Of a DNA stretch of 64,000 nucleotides, positions 50,104 to 58,778 are shown in pieces. The DNA is taken from NCBI RefSeq assembly GCF_001458355.1, contig NZ_CYSA01000023.1, positions 1-64,000 on the forward strand, in the 5' to 3' direction. Below the pieces are notes generated by a model. It was not told where the DNA came from. It worked only from the letters and a program-made list of their open reading frames with translations, and did no database searches. The stretch is from Thalassovita gelatinovora (GTDB taxonomy: Bacteria > Pseudomonadota > Alphaproteobacteria > Rhodobacterales > Rhodobacteraceae). The first letter of the stretch is position 1. Each line of letters begins with the position of its first letter. The position numbers and the translations under genes are program-made.

Positions 50104-51306
50104 ATGTCTGATCCATGGTTGCATATTGTCGGGATCGGTGAAGACGGATTGGACGGGTTGTTGCCAGCCACCCGCGCGGTGGTGGACGCGGCTGAGGTGA
50201 TTGTCGGCGGCGACCGGCATCACGAATTGTCCGGTCTGGTCAACGCCGAGCGGATCGCCTGGCCGTCGCCCTTCGATGCATTGATCGACATGCTGAAGGG
50301 AATGCAGGGGCGGCGCGTGGTGGTGTTGGCGACCGGTGATCCCTTGTGGTTTTCGGTCGGGGCGCGGATCGGGCGGGCGATTGATCCGGGCGAAATCATC
50401 TATCATCCGCAATTGTCGGCGTTTCAGTTGGCGTCCGCCCGGATGGGGTGGAGTCTGGCGGATGTTGAAACGCTGACCGTGCATGGTCGCCCGGTCGAGC
50501 AGATGATCGCCTTCATTCAGCCCGATGCGCGGTTGTTGATCCTGACCACCGGAGCAGAAACGCCGGGACAGATCGCGACGTTTCTGAGCGCACGCGGGTT
50601 TGGCCAATCAAAGATGACGGTGTTGGCCAATATGGGCGGTGCAGAAGAAGCGCGGTTCGATGGGGTGGCCGAAAGCTGGGATCATCAGGTGCCGGCCTTC
50701 AACACCCTGGCGGTGGAGTGTATCGCCGCGCCCGATGCGGCGCTGTTGCCACGGGTGCCGGGGTTGGCGGATGAATTGTTCCAGCATGACGGCACCATGA
50801 CCAAGCAGGAGGTCCGCGCGGTGACGCTGGCCAAGCTGATGCCGATGCGCGGGGCGTTGCTGTGGGATATTGGCACCGGCTGCGGATCGGTGGCGGTGGA
50901 ATGGATGCGCGCGGCGCGCTATGCCCGCGCCATCGGGATTGAGCCGCGTGCCGATCGCCGTGCCATGGCGGCGGCAAATGCGCTGGCGCTGGGCGCGCCC
51001 AAGCTGCAATTGATCGACGGCAGGGTGCCGCAGGCGCTGACCGGGCTGGAAGCCCCCGACGCGGTGTTCATCGGCGGCGGATTGAGCCGCGAGGTTTTCG
51101 AAACCGCTTGGAGCGCGCTGCGCCCGCTGGGACGGTTGGTGGTCAATGTGGTGACGTTGGAAAGCGAAGCGGTGCTGGTGGCGCTGCAAGGCGAATTCGG
51201 CGGGCAGTTGGTGAAGATCCAGATCCAGCGCGCCGAACCGGTCGGGCCGCGCACCGGCTGGCGGCCGCTAATGCCGGTGACGCAATGGAGCCTGATCAAG
51301 CGCTGA
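50104..51306 (+). CDS. cobL: Precorrin-6Y C5,15-methyltransferase (decarboxylating)
   Basis: A 400-aa fusion of two methyltransferases. The N-terminal CbiE part (GIGEDGLDGL, ATGDPLWFSVG, YHPQLSAFQLASARMGW) methylates C-5; the C-terminal CbiT part, with the SAM loop LLWDIGTGCGSVAVEW near residue 260 and AVFIGGGLS, methylates C-15 and decarboxylates the acetate arm. ATG 50104 uses GGGAGG; ATG 50086 lies inside the repeat. It is the last cob gene before the 9-kb interruption; cobI would be the expected next gene. Confidence 0.95.
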   Translation: MSDPWLHIVGIGEDGLDGLLPATRAVVDAAEVIVGGDRHHELSGLVNAERIAWPSPFDALIDMLKGMQGRRVVVLATGDPLWFSVGARIGRAIDPGEIIYHPQLSAFQLASARMGWSLADVETLTVHGRPVEQMIAFIQPDARLLILTTGAETPGQIATFLSARGFGQSKMTVLANMGGAEEARFDGVAESWDHQVPAFNTLAVECIAAPDAALLPRVPGLADELFQHDGTMTKQEVRAVTLAKLMPMRGALLWDIGTGCGSVAVEWMRAARYARAIGIEPRADRRAMAAANALALGAPKLQLIDGRVPQALTGLEAPDAVFIGGGLSREVFETAWSALRPLGRLVVNVVTLESEAVLVALQGEFGGQLVKIQIQRAEPVGPRTGWRPLMPVTQWSLIKR

Positions 51307-51487
51307 GGCGCGTGGTTCTTTCGACATGCGACGATGACCGGATTTCGATCACTGAAGTCCGTCAAGTGATCGGGGTCTGGTGATCGTCGGGTGCAGGTGT
51401 GCTTGGCGGACCGTATCCGCATTCAAGATGCCCACCGGGGCGAATGCGGAGAGATCGGCACAGCGCGTGGTTCCGATCCAAGGCGGG

Positions 51488-51637
51488 TCACCAGAGGTGA
51501 TAGTTCGCGATGCGCGGGCGTTCGGGCCATGGGGCAAGGCCGATGTCGCGCATCAGGTAGGGCGGCAGGTCGCGCGGCAAGCCCCGCAGGGCGCGCCGAT
51601 GATGGGCTTGAGAGAGCCGAAAAACAGAGAAGAACAT
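51488..51637 (-). CDS. Small DUF1127 protein (49 aa)
   Basis: A short gene from ATG 51637 to TGA 51490-51488, with AAAGGA nine bases upstream. The product MFFSVFRLSQAHHRRALRGL continues with PRDLPPYLMRDIGLAPWPER, the DUF1127 signature (L-x-x-L-x-x-x-L-x-R-D-I-G-L), an Arg-rich small protein often linked to stress and to regulatory RNAs in alphaproteobacteria. It lies 12 bases after the DsbA gene on the same strand and closes the LysR-wrbA-dsbA group. It was too short for routine ORF detection. Confidence 0.85.
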   Translation of the reverse strand: MFFSVFRLSQAHHRRALRGLPRDLPPYLMRDIGLAPWPERPRIANYHLW

Positions 51638-51649
51638 CTTGCTATCCTT

Positions 51650-52288
51650 TCAGGCAGTGAGGCGGATCGCGGCGCGCAGTTGCGCGCGCAGATCTTCGGT
51701 CGGTCCATTGACGAGGCGTGCGCCGGTGTTTTGGACAATCAGGGTGGGAACCGCGTGGACTTGTCGCCGCCGGGCGTAACGGCGATCCTGTTCGACGTCT
51801 CGGGCGGTGGCCGGGTTTCCGAGACGCCTTGAGAAAGCGGTCCGGTCATGGCCAAGCGAAACCGCGAGATCGAGCACGACCTCGCGATCGGCGATGTTGC
51901 GTGCTTCGGTGATGTGCGCCGTCTGAAGACGGTCGAACATGTCCCAATGGCAAGACGGGCCGCCGATTGTTTCGGCCGTCTTGCACGCCAGAGCCGCCAC
52001 CATTCCATGCGGATAGTCAAACCGCGCTTGGCGCATGCCTTCGATGTTGAACAGTTCGGGAGTGTCGCTGGCACTGCGGCACATTTCCCAATGGTCGAGA
52101 ATCGTTTTGCGCGCGTTGGCTGGGGTCCCCCAGCGTTGGGCCATTTCGGCAGGGCTGGCTTGCAAGACGAAGGTGCGATGGCGGATGTCGAGGTCGAATT
52201 CTTCGGCCAGCCGCCGCATCCTTGGCGAGAGGTTGAAGCACCAGCCGCACACGACATCGTGGAAGAAATCGATGGTGAGGCGTGACAT
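51650..52288 (-). CDS. DsbA-family oxidoreductase (FrnE-like)
   Basis: A 212-aa thioredoxin-fold DsbA-like protein. The active site is C-G-W-C in DVVCGWCFNLSP; the cis-Pro loop is VHAVPTLIV. A start of [12 protein letters not shown] without a signal peptide places it in the cytoplasm, as in FrnE and polyketide-associated isomerases. GAGGAGG upstream lies inside wrbA, and ATG 52288 overlaps the last base of its stop, so the two are translationally coupled. Probably a thiol/disulfide enzyme of the same redox response; substrate unknown. Confidence 0.87.
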   Translation of the reverse strand: MSRLTIDFFHDVVCGWCFNLSPRMRRLAEEFDLDIRHRTFVLQASPAEMAQRWGTPANARKTILDHWEMCRSASDTPELFNIEGMRQARFDYPHGMVAALACKTAETIGGPSCHWDMFDRLQTAHITEARNIADREVVLDLAVSLGHDRTAFSRRLGNPATARDVEQDRRYARRRQVHAVPTLIVQNTGARLVNGPTEDLRAQLRAAIRLTA

Positions 52289-52911
52289 CACGCGGCCTCC
52301 TCTTGCTGATCGGGCAGGGCAAGACGGGCGGCGATCTGGGCGACATGCGCGCCTTGGAAGCGGGCCCCATCCAGATCAATTTCGGTTGGCGTCCGCGACC
52401 CGTCCGCGCCCGCGATGGTGCCTGCGCCATAGGGGGCACCACCGATGATTCCGTCTGCGGTGGTCTGACCCGCGAAGGAATAGGGCATGCCAACGATCAG
52501 CATGCCGAAATGCTGAAGCGGGATTTGTGTGGACAGGATTGTTGCTTCATGGCCGCCATGCTGCGACCCGGTCGAGGCGAAGACAGCTGCGACCTTGCCC
52601 ACCAGCGCGTTGCGCGCCCAAAGCCCGCCCGCCTGATCCAGAAAGGATTTCATCTGACCGGCCATCATGCCGAACAGCGTCGGCGTGCCGAAGATGATGG
52701 CGTCATAGGATTCCAGGTCGGCAGGGGTTGCGACGGGGGTATCGTCGGCGGCGAAACCGGCTTTTTGGCGGATTTCTTCCGGCACCGTTTCGGGCACGCG
52801 GCGGATATCGACATGGGTGCCGGGCACGCTGCGGGCGCCTTCGGCTTCTGCTTGGGCAAGGGCACGGACATGGCCGTAGCTTGAATAGTAAAGAACGAGA
52901 ACTTTGGTCAT
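52288..52911 (-). CDS. wrbA: NAD(P)H:quinone oxidoreductase, type IV
   Basis: A 207-aa WrbA: FMN loop [15 protein letters not shown], isoalloxazine block [38 protein letters not shown] and [10 protein letters not shown] then [12 protein letters not shown] are all characteristic. It reduces quinones by two electrons, avoiding semiquinones. It sits between a LysR gene (107 bp upstream, same strand) and the overlapping dsbA-like gene, suggesting a quinone/electrophile stress unit. Confidence 0.95.
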   Translation of the reverse strand: MTKVLVLYYSSYGHVRALAQAEAEGARSVPGTHVDIRRVPETVPEEIRQKAGFAADDTPVATPADLESYDAIIFGTPTLFGMMAGQMKSFLDQAGGLWARNALVGKVAAVFASTGSQHGGHEATILSTQIPLQHFGMLIVGMPYSFAGQTTADGIIGGAPYGAGTIAGADGSRTPTEIDLDGARFQGAHVAQIAARLALPDQQEEAA

Positions 52912-53018
52912 TGGAGCCTCTCGGGTTTGAAGGTTTCGATACCTGAGAAGATCGCGGATTCGGCGTCCCGGAATAACCGGGCCGCTTTCACATCATTCTT
53001 TACGTGTGTTGAAGAATA

Positions 53019-53906
53019 TCAGGCCGCAAGCGCTTTGCGCAGATGGTCGAGAAACGCGGTGACCTTTGCATCCATGCCCAGCCGTGATGCCGTCACCGCG
53101 AAGATATCCGGTGTCGGCAATTCATAGCCGGGCAGAACGCGCACCAATTCGCCGCGCACCTCTGGTCCGTTCGAAACGAAATCCGGCAGAGTGCCGATCC
53201 CTTGTCCCGCGATCAGCAGATCGCGCAACACCAGGCTGTTCCCGACCCGCACGGTTGGGGCGAAATCGAGCGTGCAGATGTCCGAAGGACTGGTCAGGGT
53301 CCAAGTGGTCAGATGATCGGCCAGCAGAAAGCCGACCATCTTGTGATTGAGAAGGTCCGTCGGTGTGTCCGGGCGGCCCGCCCGTTCCAGATAGGCAGGA
53401 GCGGCGAAGACGCGCTGCCGCACGGTGCCGATCTTCTTTGCGACCAACGCCGAATCCGGCAGCACGGCCCGAATACGGATCGAAACATCGAAACCACCTT
53501 CGACCATGTCGATCACGCGGTCATCGAGGGACAGCGTCAAGTTGAGATCGGGAAAGGTTTCGAGAAAGCCCGGAAGCATCGGCGCGATGACCGTTTGGCC
53601 GAAGGAACTGGACGCATTGATTCTGAGATGTCCGCGCACGGAGCCGGCACCGTCGCGAATCCGGGTTTCTATCTGCTTGACGGCGTCCAGGATCCCGCTG
53701 GCTTCGTCGTAGTAGAGGCGCCCGGCATCGGTCAGGGACATGGACCGCGTCGTTCGTGTCAGTAGCGTGCAGCCGAGGCTTTCTTCGAGAAGCTTGATTT
53801 CGCGGCTCAGCAGCGCGGGGGAAACGCTGAGGTCTTCTGCGGCGCGGGCAAAGCTGCCACGTTCGACGATGCGGCGGAAAGCGGTCATAACAGATAGTTT
53901 ATCCAT
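53019..53906 (-). CDS. LysR-family transcriptional regulator
   Basis: A 295-aa LysR regulator with the N-terminal winged helix (MDKLSVMTAFRRIVERGSFA, then EDLSVSPALLSREIKLLEES) and the effector domain starting GSVRGHLRINASSSFGQTVI. It resembles the CrgA/DmlR-like branch that responds to aromatic or stress compounds. It is co-directional with wrbA rather than divergent, so it may be transcribed with its likely targets. Inducer unknown. Confidence 0.9.
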   Translation of the reverse strand: MDKLSVMTAFRRIVERGSFARAAEDLSVSPALLSREIKLLEESLGCTLLTRTTRSMSLTDAGRLYYDEASGILDAVKQIETRIRDGAGSVRGHLRINASSSFGQTVIAPMLPGFLETFPDLNLTLSLDDRVIDMVEGGFDVSIRIRAVLPDSALVAKKIGTVRQRVFAAPAYLERAGRPDTPTDLLNHKMVGFLLADHLTTWTLTSPSDICTLDFAPTVRVGNSLVLRDLLIAGQGIGTLPDFVSNGPEVRGELVRVLPGYELPTPDIFAVTASRLGMDAKVTAFLDHLRKALAA

Positions 53907-54449
53907 CGCAGAAACCTTCGTTGCGGTGTGACCAAAAGACGGCGGCGTTCACGCGGCAAGGATAATTGGCTCTGACGGAAGAATCCAATTTTTCGTCTTG
54001 GTTGCGGGCGCACAAGGCTTGCTTCATCCCCCTCGGGCGCAGCATTTGGGCAACGCCCTTGGTAACGAATTTACCGATTTTGTTCCGCATGGCGGAAAAG
54101 GTGGCGGTCGCCTGCCGTCGGGCCTGATCGGGGGAGGATGTCGCAACAGCGCCCGCCCGGTTAGGGTGCTATGCGCCCGTGTGGGCTGCGTTCGAGGTTC
54201 AGTTTTTACCAAAATCCGCTTCTGTGGGGCGTTGCGGAATGCGCTGAAGCGGTGCGCGCTTGGGGTGTGCCTTTGGCGCAACCGCCTTGGGTTGGTTGAC
54301 GGAAAGACGCCTTGGGAGTCAGGAAAGCGTGCCAATTTGGTTGTTTTGGTCGCTTAAAACCGCATTGCAGAAATATATTCCGAAATATTGATTGCGTTTG
54401 TGTTGGGTTTTTTGCCATTTAGGGCCGGCTTGAATCGAGGAAACGCAGA
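53907..54449. other. 543-bp stretch without a recognisable gene
   Basis: Between divergent LysR and ligase genes. The longest frames (53998-54357 plus; 53899-54090 minus) lack ribosome sites and family features. The right end (54355-54430) is AT-rich with AAATATATTCCGAAATATT and probably holds the ligase promoter. It may contain debris from the insertion of this region, but no fragment could be identified. Confidence 0.5.
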
Positions 54450-56045
54450 ATGCCAAATTTACCAGCGCAAACAGAGGACTTGATTTCGATCGAGACCCAT
54501 TTTGGTCGGGGCAACATGAAGTGCTTCGCGGATCGGCCCAATGATGTGAATGTCATGGTCCAGCAGGCGATTGCGCGGAACCCGCACGGGGAAGCGTTGG
54601 TGTGTGACGATCTGCGGTTATCCTATCGCGATCTGGACGACAGGATCAGCTTGGCCGCCAAGGGCCTGACCGCGCTTGATGTGTCCAAGGGGGACCGGGT
54701 GGCCTTGTTGTTGGCAAATGGCCCGGAGTTTCTGATTGTGCTTTTGGCCAGTCTGCGTCTGGGGGCGATCGCGGTGCCGATCAATGTGCGGGAACAAACG
54801 CCTGAATTGGCGCATATCCTGAACGATTGTGGCGCGGTTGTTGTGGTCCATGATGCGGATATTGCAGCCAAGCTGCCGGACCCTGACGCGGTCGGGCAGG
54901 TGAAAAACCGCATTTGCGTTGGCGGTAGCGTGGACGGGTCGGTGGATTACGACCAGTTCCTCACAGCGGGGGCGCAATCGAAAGACGCTGAGGTCGATCA
55001 AGAAGACACGGCGGTGATCTTGTACACTTCTGGCACCACCGGGCAGCCCAAAGGCGCGATGCTGACCCATCTCAACATCATTCATTCGGCAATGCATTTC
55101 GAGCATTGCATGGAACTGGGACCGAAGGAGCGTTCGTTGCTGTCGGTGCCCGCATCACATGTGACGGGGTTGGTGGCGACGCTTTTCACCATGCTTCGCA
55201 CGGCCGGGTGCAGCGTTATCATGCGCCGCTTCAAGGCCGAGGATTTTCTGGAGCTGGCCGCGCGGGAAAAGGTGACGCAAACCTTGATGGTTCCGGCGAT
55301 GTATAACCTGTTCCTGCTGCGCTGCGAGATCAAGGATTACGACCTGTCGCATTGGCAGATCGGGGGCTATGGCGGGGCACCGATGGCCCCTTCAACCATC
55401 CGGGAATTGTCTGAAAAACTGCCGCAACTGCATCTGGTCAATGCCTATGGGGCGACCGAGATTACGTCGCCTGCAACAATCCTGCCTCTGGGGTTGGGTG
55501 CGGTTCGATCCGACAGCGTCGGTGTTGCGGTGCCTTGCGGCGAAATCAGGATCGTTGATGATCAGGGCCGCGACGTCGATGACGGTGAGCATGGCGAGCT
55601 ATGGATCAAAGGCCCGATGGTGGTGCCGGGGTATTGGAATAACCCGGCAATGACCGCCCGGGAATTTCAAGACGGGTTCTGGAAAAGCGGCGATATCGGA
55701 TCGCGCGATGCAGAAGGCTTCGTGCAGTTACATGACCGCAGCAAAGACATGATCATTCGCGGCGGGTACAATATCTACAGCGCCGAGATCGAAAACACGC
55801 TGACGGCACATCCCGATGTGATTGAATGTGCCGCCATTGGTCAACCCGATCCGGTGCTGGGCGAAAAGCTGCATGTTTTTGTGCATAGCAGTGACGCTGG
55901 TTTGGATGCTCCGGCGATCAAGGCCTATTGCGCAGCCCGGTTGGCCGATTACAAAACGCCGGATTTTGTGACCTTTTCCGCTCAGGAGCTACCGCGTAAC
56001 GCCAATGGTAAAATCATCAAGACCGCGCTGCGGGGGTTGGTTTAG
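54450..56045 (+). CDS. AMP-dependent acyl-CoA synthetase/ligase
   Basis: A 531-aa ANL-superfamily ligase, which activates a carboxylic acid through an acyl-AMP to its CoA thioester. The AMP-binding loop is ILYTSGTTGQPKGAMLTH; A5 is NAYGATE; A7 is KSGDIG; A8 is DRSKDMIIRGGYNIYSAEIE; and the C-terminal catalytic Lys is in PRNANGKIIKTALR. GAGGAAACGC precedes ATG 54450. Its 3' end overlaps the convergent TetR gene by 29 bp, and a TRAP transporter follows, so it may activate the acid the transporter imports. Substrate class (aromatic, fatty or other) is not resolved. Confidence 0.92.
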   Translation: MPNLPAQTEDLISIETHFGRGNMKCFADRPNDVNVMVQQAIARNPHGEALVCDDLRLSYRDLDDRISLAAKGLTALDVSKGDRVALLLANGPEFLIVLLASLRLGAIAVPINVREQTPELAHILNDCGAVVVVHDADIAAKLPDPDAVGQVKNRICVGGSVDGSVDYDQFLTAGAQSKDAEVDQEDTAVILYTSGTTGQPKGAMLTHLNIIHSAMHFEHCMELGPKERSLLSVPASHVTGLVATLFTMLRTAGCSVIMRRFKAEDFLELAAREKVTQTLMVPAMYNLFLLRCEIKDYDLSHWQIGGYGGAPMAPSTIRELSEKLPQLHLVNAYGATEITSPATILPLGLGAVRSDSVGVAVPCGEIRIVDDQGRDVDDGEHGELWIKGPMVVPGYWNNPAMTAREFQDGFWKSGDIGSRDAEGFVQLHDRSKDMIIRGGYNIYSAEIENTLTAHPDVIECAAIGQPDPVLGEKLHVFVHSSDAGLDAPAIKAYCAARLADYKTPDFVTFSAQELPRNANGKIIKTALRGLV

Positions 56046-56673
56046 GGCGCAGTCCGTTGATGATGGTTGAGGCCAGCGTCTGAGCGATTCTGGACCGTTC
56101 CGCCTGAGTTTGGTCCGGGCGGACGCGGTACCAATCAACCAGTCCGTTCAAAGCCCCCATCAAGGCGCGTCCGGCAAGGGCTTCGTCGGGCACTGACAGC
56201 GTTCCCTCGGACTGTCCTTGCCGCATGACCGCGCGATAGAGCCCTTCGTATTCATTGCGCAGCGCAATGAGTTCCATGAGCACTTCGCGTTCGGCTTCGG
56301 TGGTGGAGCCGCGCAGGTAGATATCCACCCCAAGTCGGATGCTGCGCTGATAAGGCAAAGTGTCCATCATCACATGGCCATGGGCCGTTGCCATCCGCAT
56401 CAAGGCTTCGTCAGCCGGAATATTTTGTTTCAAAATGGGTTGTACTGCGTCGAAACAGAACCGCATGGCCTGTCTGTGGATGGCAAAAAAGATGTCATTC
56501 TTAGACCTGAAATAGTGATAAACCCGGCCTTTGGTTGCGTTCAATTCGCGGGCGATATCGTCGATCGTCGTCTTTTCCAGCCCGTGCCGCATGAAGCAGA
56601 TGGCTGCTGCATGAATGATTTCCTGCTGGTTTTCGACCTTGCGATTGTTTTGTTGTCGTTCTGTTGAGGCCAT
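56017..56673 (-). CDS. TetR-family transcriptional regulator
   Basis: A 218-aa TetR repressor with the helix-turn-helix ENQQEIIHAAAICFMRHGLE then TTIDDIARELNATKGRVYHY and FRSKNDIFFAI; the ligand domain ends near TQAERSRIAQTLAS. Group members next to acyl-CoA genes often sense acyl-CoAs. It overlaps the end of the ligase gene (convergent) and diverges from the TRAP operon, whose promoter carries three alternating half-sites. Confidence 0.92.
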   Translation of the reverse strand: MASTERQQNNRKVENQQEIIHAAAICFMRHGLEKTTIDDIARELNATKGRVYHYFRSKNDIFFAIHRQAMRFCFDAVQPILKQNIPADEALMRMATAHGHVMMDTLPYQRSIRLGVDIYLRGSTTEAEREVLMELIALRNEYEGLYRAVMRQGQSEGTLSVPDEALAGRALMGALNGLVDWYRVRPDQTQAERSRIAQTLASTIINGLRPKPTPAARS

Positions 56674-56797
56674 TTATTTTGTCCGTTATCCCACTTCAGG
56701 TTGTCGTATTGCAAAGCCTGTTCCTCCCACGGAAAAGCCCATTCCATAACTCTTCGATTTTAACGCAGCGTCAATTCCAAAATCCGATTTGAGGCAA

Positions 56798-56846
56798 TTG
56801 ACACTGTCACTGTAGCGTTGAGTATGTAGGCATACTACTGAGTATG
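56798..56846 (+). promoter_or_regulatory. TRAP-operon promoter overlapped by three alternating operator half-sites
   Basis: A consensus -35 TTGACA (56798-56803) is followed after 17 bases by AGTATG (56821-56826), which is also the first half-site of AGTATG-TAGG-CATACT-ACTG-AGTATG (56821-56846). Each neighbouring pair forms an exact inverted repeat with a 4-bp spacer, spaced one helical turn apart. The TetR protein encoded next door is the likely ligand. Confidence 0.7.
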
Positions 56847-56993
56847 ATGTTTTTGCCAAGACGGCATGATGCAACATCAGGTCGGTATGCGGTTGGGGGA
56901 ATCCTGCGGCTGACTTTCTGGGACGAGTAAGACGGCAAAACCAATAGATCACACATACACTTCGCGCCTATCGCGCGCTCGGGAGGAGCACAG

Positions 56994-58154
56994 ATGACTA
57001 ATTTCAAAGCCACGAAAACAATGGTTTCCGCTATTGCGGGGATCGCCGCAATTGCAGCGCTGCCGGTGGCTGCTGCCGAAAAGCTCAATTTTGCTTATGG
57101 CTATCCCAATACCTCGAATATCGGGATTGGGGTCGAAGGCTATGCTGATGCCGTGGAAGAATATTCTAAAGGGGAAATCAAGATTAAGGGATTTGCGATG
57201 TCCCTGCTGAGTCTGCCCGAGACAAGCCCGGGTGTGCGTGACGGTTTGGCCGATGCCGGATTTGTCCTGACCCCTTATTACGCAGCTGAATACAGCACCA
57301 ACCTGTACCTGCACGAAATGAACCCGCTGATCAATCTGGCGGAGAACCCCACTGGCAAAGAACCTTTGGCATTCGCCGGGGCCATGATGGAATACACATT
57401 TAACCATTGCCCGGAATGTCTGGAAGAATTCAAAGCGCAGAACCAAGTTTATACCGGCGGTGGCGTTACCCCGCTGAACAACCTGCTGTGCAAGGATGTG
57501 AAAATCACCACGATTGAAGACCTGAAAGGCAAGCGTCTGCGTGCTGGCGGGGCTGGGTTTGTCCGGTTTGCAGAACATTTCGGGGCGCAGGGTGTGCGCC
57601 TGCCGGTGAACGAAGTATACGAAGCGCTGGATCAGGGGATTTTGGATTGCGCCATGCTGAGCGCGCCTGAATTGACCAATTACAATCTGCACGAGGTCGT
57701 TACCGACATCACACTGGGCGTGCCGGGCGGTGCCTTTGCCGGTGTGGCTTCGGCCAATATCAACGCGGACCGTTGGAAAGCCATGAGCGATGAAAATCGC
57801 CAGATCTTGTTGTGGGGCGGCAGCCAGATTTCTGCTGGCGTCACGTGGAACTTTTACACGGACGATACCGTTGCGATCCAAAATGCAAAAGACAAAGGCA
57901 TCAGGATACATCAGGCCGATCCAGAGCTGACCGCTGCGGTGAAGGATTTCGTCAATCAGGATCTGAAAACCGTTTCGGCGCTGTTCAGGGACACCTATGA
58001 TGTTGCGCGCGCCGAAGAGATTGCCGCCGATTTCCCGCCTCTGGTTGAGAAATGGTACGGGCTGATCGAGGGCATCGAAACCCAGGAACAATTGCAACAG
58101 CTGTACTGGGACCAGGTCATTTCGAAAATCGATCCTGCGACATACGCACAGTAA
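56994..58154 (+). CDS. dctP: TRAP transporter substrate-binding protein (DctP family)
   Basis: A 386-aa periplasmic binding protein with a signal peptide (ATKTMVSAIAGIAAIAALPV, cleaved near AAAEK). DctP-type blocks are LNFAYGYPNTSNIGIGVEGY, LPETSPGVRDGLADAG, and IEDLKGKRLRAGGAGFVRFA then LPVNEVYEALDQGILDC. It captures an organic acid for the DctQM permease. A Cys pair region (FNHCPECLEEF) is unusual and could form a disulfide. GGGAGGAGC gives the ribosome site. First gene of the TRAP operon. Confidence 0.93.
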   Translation: MTNFKATKTMVSAIAGIAAIAALPVAAAEKLNFAYGYPNTSNIGIGVEGYADAVEEYSKGEIKIKGFAMSLLSLPETSPGVRDGLADAGFVLTPYYAAEYSTNLYLHEMNPLINLAENPTGKEPLAFAGAMMEYTFNHCPECLEEFKAQNQVYTGGGVTPLNNLLCKDVKITTIEDLKGKRLRAGGAGFVRFAEHFGAQGVRLPVNEVYEALDQGILDCAMLSAPELTNYNLHEVVTDITLGVPGGAFAGVASANINADRWKAMSDENRQILLWGGSQISAGVTWNFYTDDTVAIQNAKDKGIRIHQADPELTAAVKDFVNQDLKTVSALFRDTYDVARAEEIAADFPPLVEKWYGLIEGIETQEQLQQLYWDQVISKIDPATYAQ

Positions 58155-58226
58155 TTTTCCACAAGGGGCGCGCCGGTTCGCCGGTGCGTCCTTTTCCTGT
58201 TGGATGATGAAAGGGGAGGTTTTCCT

Positions 58227-58778
58227 TTGAAACCTATTGGCAAGGCGATTTCGTGGATCAATGCCGGTGTTTCGGGCGTTGCCGGGGTCTTGGTTTTGTT
58301 TCTGGTTGTTCATGTTTCTTTGGATGTCGTGATGCGGTTCGTGTTCAGCACGCCGCTGGACGCGACCATCCTATATGTTTCGGCGTTCTATATGGTGGCG
58401 ATTGCCTTTCTTCCACTGGGGTTGGTGGAAGAGAAAAACAGCCATATCGCGGTCGAACTTCTGGTCGAACGGTTCCCGGGCAGTGTGCAAAAACTGCTAC
58501 TGATCTGCGCAACGCTGATCACGGTGGTTGTCACCGCTGCTGTCGCGGTAAGGACCGGGCAAGAGGCGTTGGCAAAATACGTGACTGGCGCTTACTCGAT
58601 CGAGACGAGCGGCAAGGTCATCACTTGGCCCACTTACTTTGTTCTACCGATCGGATTTGGCCTGATGTCGCTGGTGGCGGCTTTGAAATTCGTTGCGCTG
58701 TTGACAGGCAAGGACAGCGGATTGAGCAGCCTGAGCATCGAAGACCCCTATTTGCCGAAAGATACGCCTAATGTCTGA
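58227..58778 (+). CDS. dctQ: TRAP transporter small permease (DctQ family)
   Basis: A 183-aa inner-membrane protein with four hydrophobic segments (about residues 10-35, 45-68, 88-110 and 133-155) and the family block LEEKNSHIAVE-like VEEKNSHIAVELLVERFP. No ATG fits: TTG 58227 with AAGGGGAGG eight bases upstream is the best start. Its end overlaps dctM by eight bases, the usual coupling in TRAP operons. Confidence 0.9.
   Translation: MKPIGKAISWINAGVSGVAGVLVLFLVVHVSLDVVMRFVFSTPLDATILYVSAFYMVAIAFLPLGLVEEKNSHIAVELLVERFPGSVQKLLLICATLITVVVTAAVAVRTGQEALAKYVTGAYSIETSGKVITWPTYFVLPIGFGLMSLVAALKFVALLTGKDSGLSSLSIEDPYLPKDTPNV

Noticed and set aside
51308-51473. GCGCGTGGTTC direct repeat (51309-51319 and 51463-51473) as target-site duplication of the cassette
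   Set aside because: Both copies lie on the same side of the cassette, so they cannot mark its two ends.
53998-54357. 119-codon frame between LysR and the ligase
   Set aside because: No ribosome site; Cys/Gly/Arg-rich translation without domain features.
56949-58313. 454-codon minus-strand frame opposite dctP
   Set aside because: dctP on the plus strand has a signal peptide, a family pattern and operon context.
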